From Theristus sp. LFF4_11 (lineage: Eukaryota; Nematoda; Chromadorea; Monhysterida; Xyalidae), in contig JASANC010003362.1 in assembly GCA_030248135.1 (NCBI GenBank), positions 1-64,000 on the forward strand: a DNA stretch of 64,000 nt, read 5' to 3'. Positions 23,801 through 37,300 of this stretch are shown one piece after another. Position 1 is the first letter of the stretch, and the number at the start of each line of letters is the position of its first letter. The position numbers and the translations under genes were made by a program. The notes under the pieces are model-generated. The model was given only the letters and a program-made list of their open reading frames with translations. It did not search any database and was not told where the DNA came from.

Positions 23801-26800
23801 GGAGTTGGTGCACTCAAGAAACGACGCCTCTCCGCGACTGCACTGGTGCGCGTGCGTTTTGCTCCGTTTTTTTCACCGATGATCTCACGAATTTCGCATC
23901 AATTTCCGAGCGGCACTGCCGTGATGTCCATTGGTGCCATTGCAGACGTCACCAAACAGCAATGCGCCTGCCACTGCGTTCTCGATCACCCTGTCCGCCG
24001 AGCAGAAGCGAGTGCTCCGTGCCGTGCTGTCCGGCGTCAGCGTGTTCTTCACCGGCTCAGCAGGCACGGGTAAATCGCTGCTGCTGCAGAAGATCATCGG
24101 TGCGCTGCCGGCCGACTCGACGTTCGTCACTGCGGCCACTGGTACGATACGCCAAGTTCGGCTGTGTGCGGTTTAGGCTGTTTGCGGTTTCGCCGGGTAG
24201 ACTGACGCATACGGCGGTGCCTCCTGGCCTCGTCAGTGCGACGGACACCAGGGAGAAAAACCACAGACACATTTTATAGTTTGGGTAAACCATCAGCGAA
24301 TCTAGAATGCAGAACCTCGCACACAAGCAACCATCCCGGGCAATAAAGCCACAAGGGGGGCCGGTGTTATGCAATAGCGTGTGCACACTGGCAGAGTTTA
24401 CATAGCAACCGGTGTTTCCATCTCATCGTTTGATGACGCTGATCTACTTCCTGTGAATACAGTGATATGTCATTTTTTGCGCGGAACACAGAGCACGAGA
24501 GATCCAATGAAAAAAGAATGAAGAGGATTCAGGTTTGGCTGGAATCGCAGTGTACAGTCGAACTCTAAATTATAAGGAATCTGCGTCGTCATTCGTGATG
24601 CACGTGATGCATGCTTTCTGTGCAGGCATTGCAGTGGGGGGCGGAGTTTGGTTGGCACAGAAAGCATGCATGTGCACGTGATCCACCAACCAATCAGCCG
24701 ATTGCCTATAATTTCTAGTTCGACTGTAACAATGATTGGCTGGCGTTTGCATGCACATCAACGATTGTCCGTCCCATTCGCACGCAGGCGTCGCCGCGTG
24801 CCACATCGGCGGCGTCACGCTGCACAGTTTCGCCGGCATCGGCTCCGGCGAGCAATCGATCGAGCGATGCGTTCAATTGGCCGAGCGCGCGTCCGTGCGT
24901 GCGCAGTGGCGCCGCTGCGAGCATTTGATCGTGGACGAGATCTCGATGGTCGACGCGGAGTTGTTCACGAAGCTGGAGCAGGTCGGACGGGAAGGCGAGG
25001 GAACTGTTCGTTGGTGAACGGCTGCAATTGTGTGCTTGTTAGAATGATTAGTGGGTGAAAATGGAACTTTTGCTGTTAAACACCGTTTGAATTGTTTCGT
25101 TTGAATCATTGTACACTTGTGTGACGGCCCTGGTTCATGCGCACGTGTGTTGACGTGCGTCAAAAGCACGTCTCCATTGACGGTGCTAGTGCGCGATTTG
25201 ATGAGACGTGTCGTGTCGTCGTGTGTCAGCGCGTTACACACAAAGACAGAGAAAAATCGATGGGCGCTCTACACTCGACGGCGTTTCTGTACGCTTCTCT
25301 GAGTTAGCCCTGGCTGAAAACATCACCTGAACATCCCAACAACAACCAGGTCGCCCGCCACATCCGTCGAAACGATCGTCCATTTGGTGGCATCCAACTG
25401 ATTCTGTGCGGTGATTTCCTGCAGCTGCCGCCGGTGCAAAGCGCACACCAACAACACAGGAAGCAGTTCTGTTTTGAGGTGACTTGCAGTGTTGTGTTCT
25501 CTCTGTACTCAGGTAGCTACTATTAGGTGCTGTCACGTTTTCATCGGATTCGCAGGCTTCTTTGTCTTTGTCTTTATTTTTGTCTGTGTTCGTATTCGGT
25601 TGTTTTGTTTGTCTTTTTTACTCAAACACAAATTAAAAACAAATGAGTTTATTATTAATATTTTGTTGGGCGTGTGATGGCTGCACTGATGAGATTAACC
25701 CACACGCTGTGCGTCTGCAGCCTTAAAAATCGAAGCGCACACTGTCTGTCATTTGTTTTATTTGGTTTGATTCAAGTATCAAATGTTTGCAGTGGAAAAC
25801 AGTTTACAGTGCAAATCAACCAAGTTGTACGATGGTTCCCTGCATTTCGGCCTGGCCAACATCACATGCAGAAGACGGGTGGTCTCATCAGTGGTGATGT
25901 GCCCCTCTCGAACCACCGTAGATTAAAAAAACTAGTGCCATAGCTCATTCACAGAAAACCGGTGTGTTTGCAGTGCATTCAATGTTTCATTCATGGAGTC
26001 GTTGTGCAGAGCGCCGTCTGGGACCGCTGCGTTCGTCGGTCGATCGTTCTCCGTGAGGTGCGCCGACAGGCGGATGCGAAATTTGTCGCGATCCTGAACG
26101 AACTCCGACTCGGCCACTGTTCACTGGCGGCCGCTGCAACGCTGGAGGCAACACGCGCGCACACACTGGACAAACACACTGGCATCGTGGCGACTCGCCT
26201 GTGCACGCACAAGAAGCACGCTGAGCAGATAAACACGGCGAACTTGGCGCAGTTGAATGGTGCGCGCCGTGGGTGACCGTTGCGGCTGCGGCTGGGGTTT
26301 CTCGGCCCTTGTCAAATTTATTATCTGCTTCGTCACATCACAGTGTCGTTTTGTTTGTGTTTACGTCAGATTCAACCAAAAGTGGACTGTCAGCCATTTT
26401 GTACGACCGTTGTCATCAAAAACATGGTTTGTGTTTTCCAGGCGAATCTCGTCTGTTCCGTGCGTCGGACAGTGCGCCGGTGCCGGCCTCGATGGATTTA
26501 GGGTGCCCTGCAGTGGTGGAGCTGAAGCAGGGCGCGCAGGTGATGCTGACGCGCAACCTGCACCTGGCGCAGCAACTGAGCAATGGCGCGCGCGGTGTGC
26601 TCGTCGGATTCGCGAAGCACACTGGTTGGCGCGCATTCTCATTTGGTGTTTCACTTCTGAAATCTGACTCCTGTCGAAAACGCCGATGGTCTTTGGATTC
26701 AAGTTTTTCGAGAGATATGAATTACGCCACTGCAGGATTTCGCACCGCTTCACGGTTTTGGTTTCTGAGAATCCGTGTATTTCGGAGTTGTTTAGGTCAC

Positions 26801-27683
26801 CCTGTGGTTGAATTCGTCAGCGGCGTCCGTGTGGCCATACGGCCGACGCGTCACGTGTTTCGTGTGCCCCGTTGTGACACGCTTCTGACGCGCGTGCAAA
26901 TCCCGCTACAGCTCGCCTGGGCAATGTCGATTCATAAGTCACAGGTGTTGACAATTGCAAGTGTTTCTACAGTCGAACTGTGAATCATAGGGAACCAGCT
27001 GATTGGTTGGTTGGTGATCACGTGCATGCATATGCTTTCCTGTGCAGAAATTGCCGTCGTGCGCAGTTTGGTTTGCACAGAAAGCTTGCATGCACGTGGA
27101 TTACGAACCAATCAGCGGATTCCCTATAATTTCGAGTTTTACAGTGTAGATTGTATTTAGACGATGATTTCCAAGCACTTTTCACACTGGTGTTGTGTCT
27201 CGACTGAGCCAAGTGTCAATTGGTGCAGGGCATGTCGCTTGACCTCGTCGAGGTGTCCGTGGCGGGCGTCTTCGAGGACGGCCAGGCGTATGTGGCGTTG
27301 TCGCGGGCGCGTTCGCTCGCGGGCCTGCGAGTACTCGATTTTACCCGTGCCTGCGTGCGCGCGAATCCAAACGTCGTTCGCTATTATCGGTTCGGTTTCG
27401 CTGTTTGCATTATTATGTTTGTCTTGTCAATCAATACCCATATTTATTTTGATCGCTTTCAAAAACCCGATTCCGTTTTGCCTTTTTATGCGAGAACCTC
27501 AACTGAGAGTTCATGATTTGCATCAGTGCCCATTGATTTTTATGTGTATCTCTTTTGTTTAGACGTCTTGACGAAGAGGACTGCTGCGGGGTGACACCGA
27601 CTTTGGCGCAACAAGAGAGACTGCAACAAGGCGATATTGGCTTCGTGAAACGGGCCGCTTCAATGCGCGCCATTAGGGCCTGA
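20821..27683 (+). CDS. PIF1: PIF1 5'-to-3' DNA helicase, 11 exons
   Basis: SF1B helicase that unwinds G-quadruplexes and restrains telomerase in nucleus and mitochondria. Proposed exons: 20821-21069, 22979-23429, 23775-23845, 23946-24141, 24788-24981, 25350-25478, 26010-26259, 26442-26624, 26796-26944, 27229-27389, 27563-27683 (2154 nt, 717 residues, frame kept). N-terminal PINT-like region: [10 protein letters not shown] in exon 1, [14 protein letters not shown] in exon 2. Helicase core: Walker [12 protein letters not shown], then [20 protein letters not shown], Walker [43 protein letters not shown], the late motif [10 protein letters not shown], and [11 protein letters not shown] with GLRVLDF. 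The start is the first ATG in frame upstream of the conserved block. A Helitron helicase also occurs in this window, but this gene has the full host PIF1 architecture. Intron 1 carries a hAT element; introns 4 and 9 carry CAGTCGA MITEs. Confidence 0.95.
21315..22815 (+). mobile_element. hAT transposon, 1501 bp, with perfect 8 bp target duplication, PIF1 intron 1
   Basis: The ends TAGGGATGGAGCCGG and CCGGATCCATCCCTA are inverted repeats. The identical 8-mer CCGCCGAC lies at 21307-21314 and 22816-22823. Just inside each end are tandem GGATTCCGG/GGATCCGG blocks (about 100 bp each side), which look like clustered transposase-binding sites. The interior carries the C-terminal part of a hAT transposase, so this is an internally deleted copy. 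The clean duplication suggests a recent insertion. Confidence 0.93.
21840..22569 (+). pseudogene. Truncated hAT transposase (C-terminal and dimerisation region)
   Basis: Coding remnants lie in more than one frame. An [10 protein letters not shown] block (around 22013) matches the hAT core motif with DPRFK. From 22111 a frame reads through an acidic linker to [20 protein letters not shown], then [17 protein letters not shown], ending near residue LDYPYAM. This last part is the hAT C-terminal dimerisation domain (W....YP.L...A...L..P.SS..SER.FS). The DDE catalytic core upstream is missing and the frame changes between 22100 and 22120, so it is not functional. Confidence 0.85.
24555..24726. mobile_element. 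CAGTCGA mariner-type MITE, PIF1 intron 4
   Basis: The left end CAGTCGAACTCTAAATTATA and the right end TATAATTTCTAGTTCGACTG are inverted repeats, with TA on each side. The arms contain CACGTGATGCATGCTTTCTG and its mirror, so the roughly 172 bp element folds almost completely. Related copies lie at 26970 and 52696, with a half copy at 16108. Confidence 0.88.
25253..25325 (+). mobile_element. SINE A, 3' fragment, PIF1 intron 5
   Basis: GATGGGCGCTCTACACTCGA through GTACGCTTCTCTGAGTTAGC and CCTGGCTGAAAACA matches the tail of the tRNA-derived SINE seen whole at 30757, 36455 and 52256. The tRNA-like head is missing. Confidence 0.65.
25835..25915. repeat. Dispersed repeat E, copy 1
   Basis: The block GCATTTCGGCCTGGCCAACA followed by GTGGTCTCATCAGTGGTG in PIF1 intron 6 recurs at 51883-51945 in an FCHO intron with the same order and orientation. 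Confidence 0.55.
26970..27145. mobile_element. CAGTCGA mariner-type MITE, PIF1 intron 9
   Basis: It starts CAGTCGAACTGTGAATCATA, only 25 bp after the donor of exon 9. Inverted arms carry GTGATCACGTGCATGCA and the mirrored GCATGCACGTG. The right terminus is degenerate (TTTTACAGTG). TA flanks the left end. Confidence 0.8.
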
Positions 27684-28315
27684 ACGGTGTTTGTGGGTAT
27701 TTTTGTTTTCCTTTTTGTCTTTTCATGTAACCTTTATTTCTATGAACCAGTGCGACTTTGATGGGGTTACGTTTTGGTGTTTTTGTTTTGTATTTGAAAG
27801 CTTCATTTTTTTGCAGTTCAGTTTTTATTAGTTTAGCCATGATTCGTTGATCTCAATCTCATTTCCCATTTAACTATGGGTTCTCTTATTTATTGGTCTT
27901 CTCAGAACTGCGTTATCATTTTCTTGCTCTCATTTTTTTCAAGCTTCTAAACATGCAGTGTTGTTTTCAAACCTTCTTGAGTGTGTTTCTTTCTTCGTCT
28001 TTCTAACGACTGCATTCTCTTTTCAGGGAACGTTGTTTAGTGGCGTGCGCGTGCCTAATCAACTCATGTGCAGTTTATTTTTATTTTTAATTTTAATTTT
28101 GGCTCATTTGGCAGAACACAGTTGTTGTACAACATGCAGTGATAGCAACAATAAACAGGCGAGATTGCGTGGCAGAGTGATTTGAAAGGAATGTTAAGAA
28201 GGCAGTATTGCGAAAAACGGAAAAAAGCGAAAGAGAAATTAACAAATCTGACAGCAAACCACAATAAAGCGCGTCAGAACAGCAGCAGCAGCATTTTACA
28301 AAGATTTCAACAAAT
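27684..28315. other. Intergenic region between convergent PIF1 and esterase genes
   Basis: The PIF1 stop and the esterase stop face each other about 630 bp apart. The stretch is T-rich with AATAAA at about 28150 and 28263 on the plus strand, which could serve PIF1. TTTATT motifs could serve the minus-strand gene. No other gene is seen. Confidence 0.55.
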
Positions 28316-31300
28316 TCATGCAACCGCGCCCGCGCAGAATTCCGACAGTTCGTAGATGAGTTTTTCGGTCATCGAGACCGGCATCGACAGAACACCATGC
28401 AATGCGGTGGGATAATTCTTGTAGGTGGTTGGCACCCCAGACTGACGCAGCCGTTGGTGGTAGAAGTAGCCTGAAACGCTGCAGAATGCGACCAATTCAT
28501 GGCGGTGTGCCCCGCTGTTGCTGGTTAGGACACTTGTTTTCCTTTGTGTACTTGCCGGACACTTCTAATCAGTCTCGACTCTCGAGTTCAACAACAAACA
28601 AACAAAAATATTACAAAACTAACAAGATGACTAGTAAAATATCCTGAAATGCGCCTAGGCCAGTCGAAATCATGAAACTGTGCGATTGGGACTTTCAGTG
28701 ACCAATCAGCTTGCTCGATGTGTCAAGAAGCAACCAATCAGCTGCTTGCCTACGAGTGTGTGTGTGTAGCAAGACGCCTGCGCCGATACGAGCGGAGCAG
28801 TAGTGGTTACCCTCAAACTGGTGCGATTAAAAAGTGAAACGCCACTTGAGCGCGAAGTGCTCCGGCTTTAAGGATCCTCAGCCACCACCGCGGTACGGTC
28901 GCGCGGTTCTTGAAGCAACCTTCAACCGTAAACCGTTCAACCGTAAACTCGCACACCGTCGTCTCGTAGAATGTCGTAGCCGCAAGTGACGATCATCGTC
29001 CGCGGCGTCTGCTCCAGTCGCTCGCAGAACATCGGCGAAAAGTCTGGATCCGTCAAAAATGGCGCCAGTTTTTCAGCCAACTGAAACTTTTACGAAACCT
29101 GTCAAGGGGATTCAGCATTTTAATTGAAAAATGGCCACGCGATTCAGAAATCGTGTCGTGTGCGCCATCTTAATGCGTTACGGACAGAACGACGTCTGTG
29201 CGTACGCACAAAAAAACGAAATGGTGTTTTCGCTTTTAACACACTCATTTTCTCCTGTGAATATTTCAACCGCTCGCTACAGCAATTGGAATGGATCACC
29301 ATATAACATCCCCCTGGCATCAAAATTTGAACTGCAAAAACGACCAGCTAGCAGAACCAATCGGTGAACCGTATTGCATATGCATCCATAAAGTTGCATT
29401 GTAAATAATGAAGAATCAGTCAAACCGATTTGTGGACTTGATCGTCGTTGTACGACCTACTACGGTCGCAGCATTGTCGAAAATCTTTGAAAGAGTCCGG
29501 CAATAATGAGTAGTCGAGTCGCTGTCTGAAGATTTCATTTTCGCTTCGTAATTTCGGACAAACGTGGCGATTGCGACTGACAGATTTCAGTTCGTCAGCA
29601 GTTGGATTGAGGCCTAGAAAAGTTGCATGATGTGGTCTGTAATTTTGGTCCGGAGACTCAATGCGCACTAGATACAATGTAGGTGAACAGTTTTGTGAAT
29701 TCAAAATCGGCAAAGTGATACGAGCCCTCCAACATAAGACTGAGTCACTTTGGCGATTTTGAATTGGCACATAAAGATTGAAACTAGATTCCTTTCTAAG
29801 TCTGCATACGCACGCACTGAGTCGCAGAATAAAAAAATTGATAATACTAAAGAGAACGAAAACAAGAGGTCCATCTCAACAGAAAGCTAAACTGAGAAAA
29901 AAACGTGTAACGCAAACAGTGATATGCAAATTGGAGCATTCAAATCCGCAGGCACGCTAAAAAAAGATATCTGTGTCTCCATCTCATGATGGTCCAGCAA
30001 ACCAATCAACATTCAACTTTCTGGACAGATACAACAACAAGAAACCGATCACATATGGCTCCAACCAGTGTATGACATTGCCATCAAGACAGCACGATGT
30101 GGACTGAGGGCGCCAGACCCATTGAGCGACTCGTAGTAATGCTGGTAGGAAGGGGTGCAGAAGTCGACCATTTGCAGGTACGGGTAGATCAGCAATTGCG
30201 CCTGTGAACGAACGTTGGAACGCTTGAAATTATTGCTAACAACGGTTGTATCTATTTGAAAAAAAAATGTTTAATGTGGTGTTTATTGGAAACTCGAGAT
30301 GTGTAATTCCGTGCAGAGACGGAACTTACATAAGTCAACGAATAACATAACATTTTGTTCAGTGAGGCAAAAAGAATCGACTACTAAAGAGTCAACACTC
30401 TGTTGATCAAATAAGACTTTGGTGCGACCGAAAGATTCTGTGGTCAACAAAAGCTGCTGACCCTACTGTTACTGTTTTGCTTTTTTGCGATAAACCAACC
30501 GCAATTCTGGGCAGCTCCTGATTCTCGACTCTACTCAATCGGTTCACAATGGCAGCGGCGAGATTGCCGCCAGCGCTGTCGCCCATCACAATCGTTTTGG
30601 TCGCATCATAAGAGAAGAATGAATGTTGTGTTCGCAAATGACACTGCAGCACATGCCAGCAGTCAGTCAGCGCCGCTGGGTACGGGTGCTCGGGCGCGAG
30701 ACGGTAGCTGAAATAGAGCGGCAAGTTGTTGTTGTTGGCATTTTTAGGCGATGTTTTTAGCCAGGGCTAACCCAGAGAAGCGTACAGAACGCCATTGAGT
30801 AGGGCGCCCATCGAGTTTTCTCTGTCATTAAGTGCATATACACCCCTCGGCGGGGCTCGATCCCCCAAGCGCACATACTAGTCCAACGCACTACCACCAG
30901 GCCACGAGGGTGACATTGTGTGACAAACAAGGAGGTGCGATCAATTTGATCAATCAAATGCGATCAAATTGGCTTTGATTGAACCGATTTTGAGCGCAGA
31001 CGTTACTCGTATATCATGCAGATTGAATCGCATCTTCACAGCAAACCAGTCCATTTTTTATGTCGCATTACCGTCACAAAAAAAACGAATCCAGCAACTC
31101 TCAAAATTCCCATACTCGATGGAGATGACCGGCATGCGCGTGTGCTGTACGAGCCGGACAATCGGCTTATCGTAGTCCTCTGCTCCGAGCACGCAGAATC
31201 CACCGCCGTGAATGAAAATTATCGACGCTCTGTTTGTAAGTAGCTGTTCGTCGTCAGTGTTGGAGTTTGGAAAGGCAGTCTGTTCATGATGCGATTGTTT

Positions 31301-34300
31301 CGGCCGATCATGTTCAGTTGTTGTCGTCGGTGTGTACACACGAACGCGAACAACCGACGATGCGTGGTGTCTCGGCAGCGTCTCATTGCGCACGTGCACG
31401 CCTCGGGTGTCGCGAGCTCGAAAGAAGCCGAAGAAGCGAGCTGCTGCGAGCACCCGGCGACTCCAGCGGATCTGCGCGTGACCGCCGAAACCGAGCCGCT
31501 CGAGCACGATGTTCTGATGTGTTGATTGAGCGGCATGCATATTTTCGGAGGCATATTGATATTATCAATTGTTTAGGTTCTACGGACTGAATGCGTATGC
31601 AGACACGTTGGAAAGGAAACTGTGCCAATCTTTATGTGGCAATTGAAATCGCCTAAAGTGACCCTCGGCGACTCGGATCAATTTACCAATTTTGAGTCCC
31701 GTGTCATGCATGAAACTGTTTCGGGACCAAAGTAAAAGGTATCAAGTTGATGTGTGAAGACCGCAATGCTGTTGGTATGTCCGCCATCCGTGGCACTGAC
31801 GAGCTTCCAGGGCATTGTAAACAGTTTCGCAACTTTGCGCCAATAAACGTTTTTTTGCCAAACGCACCATGTTGTTTTTTTGCTACCAGTGATAGCGACA
31901 AGAAATAGGAGCGTTTGGCTGAGGTGTTTGGAAACGGTTTACAATGGCGGAGACATGTCCGTTGTACAGGGTGGGCCAAAAAAAAGGTTCCATTTTCAAA
32001 CTGCTGTCACTGGCTGGTGTTTTAATATTATGAGCTGAAATTTTCAGCACTGATAAAACATGCGTTGCCATTTTACTGACAAAATTTTTTTCCGATATAT
32101 AATTCCTAGCGCTCACTGTGGCAGATTTTCTAAAAAAAACTCGAAAAATTAACAAATCTACTATACTAAAAAAATACTTTGTCTGTCCGTCTGTCTGTCT
32201 GTCTGTCTGTCCGTCCAACTTTTTGCTATAAAATGCTTTGTTTTACTTCCATATTCTATTATTTGTACTTCTTTAGCTAATCAATCAAGAATAAGAAGAA
32301 ATCGAAGCCGTGTTTGTTCTATTTTATTGTCATCATCTCAATCTTAAAACAAATTTTCAATATTCTTCGCCATACAGTTTTCCTGCTTGCTGTGTTTTTT
32401 ATCAATTGTTTTTTACTGCTCACATTCTGCAACAAAAACAACGCCTCTGCATCATCAACGTTAAAATCACTGAAATCGTGCCGCTTCCACGCAGCGTCTG
32501 TGTCATCAATGAAGCGCAATCTCGAAACACCACAAGAATACAACACAAGGAAAAAGCGCGAAAAGCGTGCGAAAGTGAGAATAGACGAAACAAATGAAAA
32601 TCGTAATGATCGTTTGGAGTCTGAACGGTGAGATTACGATATAAAATTTTAATTTCAGCTAAATCCGCGTATAATATAATTTAATAATTCAATTTACAAA
32701 TGCAAAATCAAATAAAAACACCGAAATGCAATTTTCACTGACTTTCAGACAAGATCGCGTTCTTAGACGGCGCAAGAGAGACCAACAGGAGACAGATGAA
32801 GTTCGCGCAGAACGATTGGAACATGAGAAGTCTGTCGATTAAGATAGGCAGTGTTCAAAATTGACATACCAGTTATCTAAGAAATCATATACAACACATT
32901 TAAATTTAAAAACAAAACATTGGAATTCAGTTTTCACTGATTTTCAGGCAAGATCGTGTGGAATTCAGTTTTCACTGATTTTCAGGCAAGATCGTGCTAT
33001 AAGGCGGCGAGAGAGAGATCAAAAGGAAACAGATGAAGTTCGCGAAGAACGATTAGAAAATGAGCGGTCTGTCGATTAAGATAACCAGTGTTTAAAATTC
33101 ACATGTCACTTATCTTAGAAATCATAAACAACGCATTCAAATTTAAAAAAAAATAAAAATACTGAAATCCAGTTTTCACTGACTTTCAGGCAAGATCGTG
33201 CAATTAGGCGGCGAGAGAGAGATCAAGAGGAAACAGATGAAATTCGCGAAGAACGATTAGAAAATGAGCGGTCTGTCGATTAAGATAACCAGTGTTTAAA
33301 ATTCACATGTCACTTATCTTAGAAATCATAGACAACGCATTCAAATTTAAAAACAAATAAAAATACTGAAATCCAGTTTTCACTAATTTTCAGGCAAGAT
33401 CGTGCAATTAGGCGGCGAGAGAGAGATCAAGAGGAAACAGATGAAATTCGCGAAGAACGATTAGAAAATGAGCGGTCTGTCGATTAAGATAACCAGTGTT
33501 TAAAATTCACATGTCACTTATCTTAGAAATCATAAACAACGCATTCAAATTTAAAAAAAAATAAAAATACTGAAATCCAGTTTTCACTGATTTTCAGGCA
33601 AGATAGTGCTATAAGGCGGCGAGAGAGAGATCAAGAGGAAACAGATGAAGTTCGCGCAGAACGATTAGAAAATGAGCGGTCTGTCGATTAAGATAGCCAG
33701 TGTTTAAAATTCACATGTCACTTATCTTAGAAATCATAAACAACGCATTTAAATTTAAAAAAAAATAAAAATACTGAAATCCAGTTTTCACTGATTTTCA
33801 GGCAAGATAGTGCTATAAGGCGGCGAGAGAGAGATCAAGAGGAAACAGATGAAGTTCGCGCAGAACGATTAGAAAATGAGCGGTCTGTCGATTAAGATAG
33901 CCAGTGTTTAAAATTCATATGTCACTTATCTAAGAAATCAAAGACAACGCATTCAAATTATAAAACAAATAAAAGAAATCATAGACGACTCATTCAAATT
34001 TAAAAACAAATAAAAATACTGAAATTCAGTTTTTACTGATTTTCAGGCAAGATCGTGCTGTAAGGCGGCGAGAGAGAGATCATGAGGAAACAGATGAAGT
34101 TCGCGAAGAACGTTTAGAAAATGAGCGGTCTGTCGATTAAGATAACTAATGTTTAAAATTCACATGTCACTTACCGTATTACCCCCATTAAACCCCCCAC
34201 CATTAATCCCCCCCAACCAATAAACCCCCCCCCCCGACAAGTTTCCGAATAATCCCCCGCCCCCCACAAATAATCCCCCATGGGGGTTAATTGGAAACCT

Positions 34301-37300
34301 GTTTGAAACACATACCCAGCGAATTCAGTGGCAGAATGCAGTGACATGGTGAAATTGTGCTACCAAAAGCCCCAAAGGGATGAGTTAATGGTAATTTCAT
34401 TACAAAAGGCTGTTACAAAAGAAAATCTCTGTGAAAAGTAGAAGTTTCTGCGACTTTGTTGCCTGCCATGCAAGGTATTTTTGCCATTTTTTAAAAAACC
34501 CCCACCCATAGAATTTGTTTGTAAATAAACCCCCCCTACCAATAATCCCCCCCCAACCAATAAACCCCCACCCCTAAAAGTCGCTGATGTATTAATCCCC
34601 CATAGGGGTTTATTGGGGGTAATACGGTATCTAAGAAATCAAAGTCAATTTTCTGCAGTATTATGAATACCTGCATAGTCTTTTCCGATGGCCTTAAAAA
34701 ATGCCACATTTTTTGTTTGGCAAAACATCTGATTTAAATTTCACAGACTATTTTTTACGATGAATTTGTTTTAAAAAAGAAAACAACGGCTGCTGCAACA
34801 TAACATAAATTATTAAAAATTTTAATTTCAGCTAAATTCGCGTAGAATATAATTTACGCTTCTGGAATATATTTTTTATCCAAATTGCATTATTCATAAA
34901 GCTTTCAAAACATCCAGGCATCGAACGTCTGAACGTAGAGGGCATTTGGCGGAGAATGAAACTCCAGCAGATCGCGAACAACGGTTGCTGCAACAAAGGT
35001 TTTCAGCAAAATTAGAATTGTTATTTCACTAAAAACCACGCATTTGATGTTTTAAAAATTTGTAGAACAAGCTTGCCTACGAAAGAGCGGCATTTGGTTG
35101 GGATCGCACGACAACCAATAAATCCATCATCGAAACCGTTCGTTGATGAAGAAAAAATGGACAAAAAGTGCCACCACTGTAGCGCGTTGCACTGGGATTG
35201 GGAGAAAGGCCGCGGACACAACTACAGTCCGTGCTGCAACAACGGAAAAATCAGATTGCCGCCGTGGCCTGAAACTCCGATCGTACTTCAAGAGCTCCTC
35301 ATGTCCGACACAAAACGCGCGAAGCAGTTCCGCACAAACATCAGAGGTTACAATCAAGTCTTGGCGTTCACGTCAATTGGGGCTTCAATCAACGCTGATA
35401 TTGCCAATAATCGTGGACCTTTTACATTCAGGTAAACTGCAAACCTAAGAATCTATGTAAACATTTCATTAATACAAGCAATTGAAAACAATCGGAACTA
35501 TATATCCAGACTTCAAGGCGAGATTAAGCATCGCATTGGTTCAATCGCGATGCCAGCCAGTGGTACGCGTCCAAAATTTGCCGAAATGTACGTGTACGAC
35601 ACCGCTAACGAGCTGCAAAACCGAATGAACGCGCTGCCAAATTTGGACGAAGGAACGCTGCAAACATTACAGGACATGTTGCACGTTGTGAACCCATACG
35701 TGCAAATGTTCGAGCAAGCAGGAAAAGCAATTGCTCTTAATCCAACCGAAAATTTTGCAATCGTCATCAAAACAGATGTTGCCGGACTTGACAGTCGGCG
35801 CTACAACCAACCATCAGGAGAAGAAGTTGCAGCAATAATGATAGGCGATGGCACTGATGAATTCTCAGGACAAGACATCGTTTTGCGAACGACGCATGGG
35901 CAATTGCAACGTATCAGTGAATCCTCACCTGTTTTCGAACCGCTCCATTACGTCTTGCTCATGCCTTACGGCACATCCGGTTGGACGTATACTTTGGTCG
36001 GTCAAGATGGAAAGAAGATTACGCCGATGGACTACGCGAAATTTAAGCTGGCTATCCGTGACAGTCCGTTAAAAATTCTTTTAATGCTGATTCTCCATTT
36101 ATACACGAAAGCTTCATCTCTATCTCAGGTCAATGCCCGATGCCACACCGCGGTGGCCGACTTTTCCTGCAGTACATGGTGGATCTGTTTGTGCGCATGG
36201 AACACGAGCGACTTCAATGGGTGCGTCATCATCAGAGCGAAATTCGCGCTGAGCAGTACAAGGGATTGTCAGACGCGGTGACGGCAAACGACACAACAAT
36301 GGCGTCTAATGTCGGTCGGCGTGTTGTACTACCTGCGACTTTCACTGGCAGTCCGCGACATATGTACCAGATGTATCAGGTTAAAAAGTTATGGTTCAAC
36401 TGTCATTGTATTCTTATTGCCTTCAGAATTAATAGCTATGAACAAACGAACGGTGATTTAAGCCATGTTTTAAGCCAGGACTAACCCAGAAAAGCGTGCA
36501 GAACGCAGTAGAGTAAGGCGTTCATCGAGTTTTTACTGGGTCATTAAAAGCCTAATCACCCTCGGCAAGGCTCAATCCCCAGAAGGCACAGGCAAAAGTC
36601 CAGCACTCAAGCCACGAGGGTGACTTGAAAATATTTGCTTTTAGGATGCCATGGCTGTGGTTCGCGTGTACGGTAAACCGGATCTGTTTATTACGATGAC
36701 GTGCAACCCCCAATGGCCTGAGATCACGCAGGCACTTTTGCCTGGACAAACGTCTTCCGACCGGCCAGACATTGTCTGTCGTGTCTTCAATCATAAACTT
36801 CGCCAAGTGCTCCATGAAATTCGAGATGTTGGCATATTCGCACAACGCCACGAGACTCGATACGCTATTCGACCCAAAGCAATTGTGCACGTTGTGGAGT
36901 TTCAGAAGCGAGGTGTCTTTGACTTCAAACATGCATGTAATTTAATATCAAACCATGTTGACATCTTTACCATTAGGCTTGCCTCACGCGCACATTCTGG
37001 CCATTTTGCATGACGACGACAAATTGCGATCGCCGGATCAATACGACCAAATTGTTTCTGCAGAACTTCCGCAACAGGCTAGCAACTATAACAAACAATC
37101 CAAATATGGCTATTATGATTGAAATTTTTGAATTTCTAAAATTTGATTTGTTATTTTTACAGTTCTACATCGACAACAAAGGTGATCAGGAAGAATCTGC
37201 CCTGTACAAAACCGTTGTTACGTGTATGATGCACGGGCCATGTGGCACAGCCAACATGAGTGCGCCATGCATGTCCGACAGTTGTTGTACGAAGCGCTAC

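Noticed and set aside
32749..34998. CRISPR-like array
   Set aside because: Units are about 200 bp, eukaryotic, with splice signals and coding exons; not short direct repeats with spacers.
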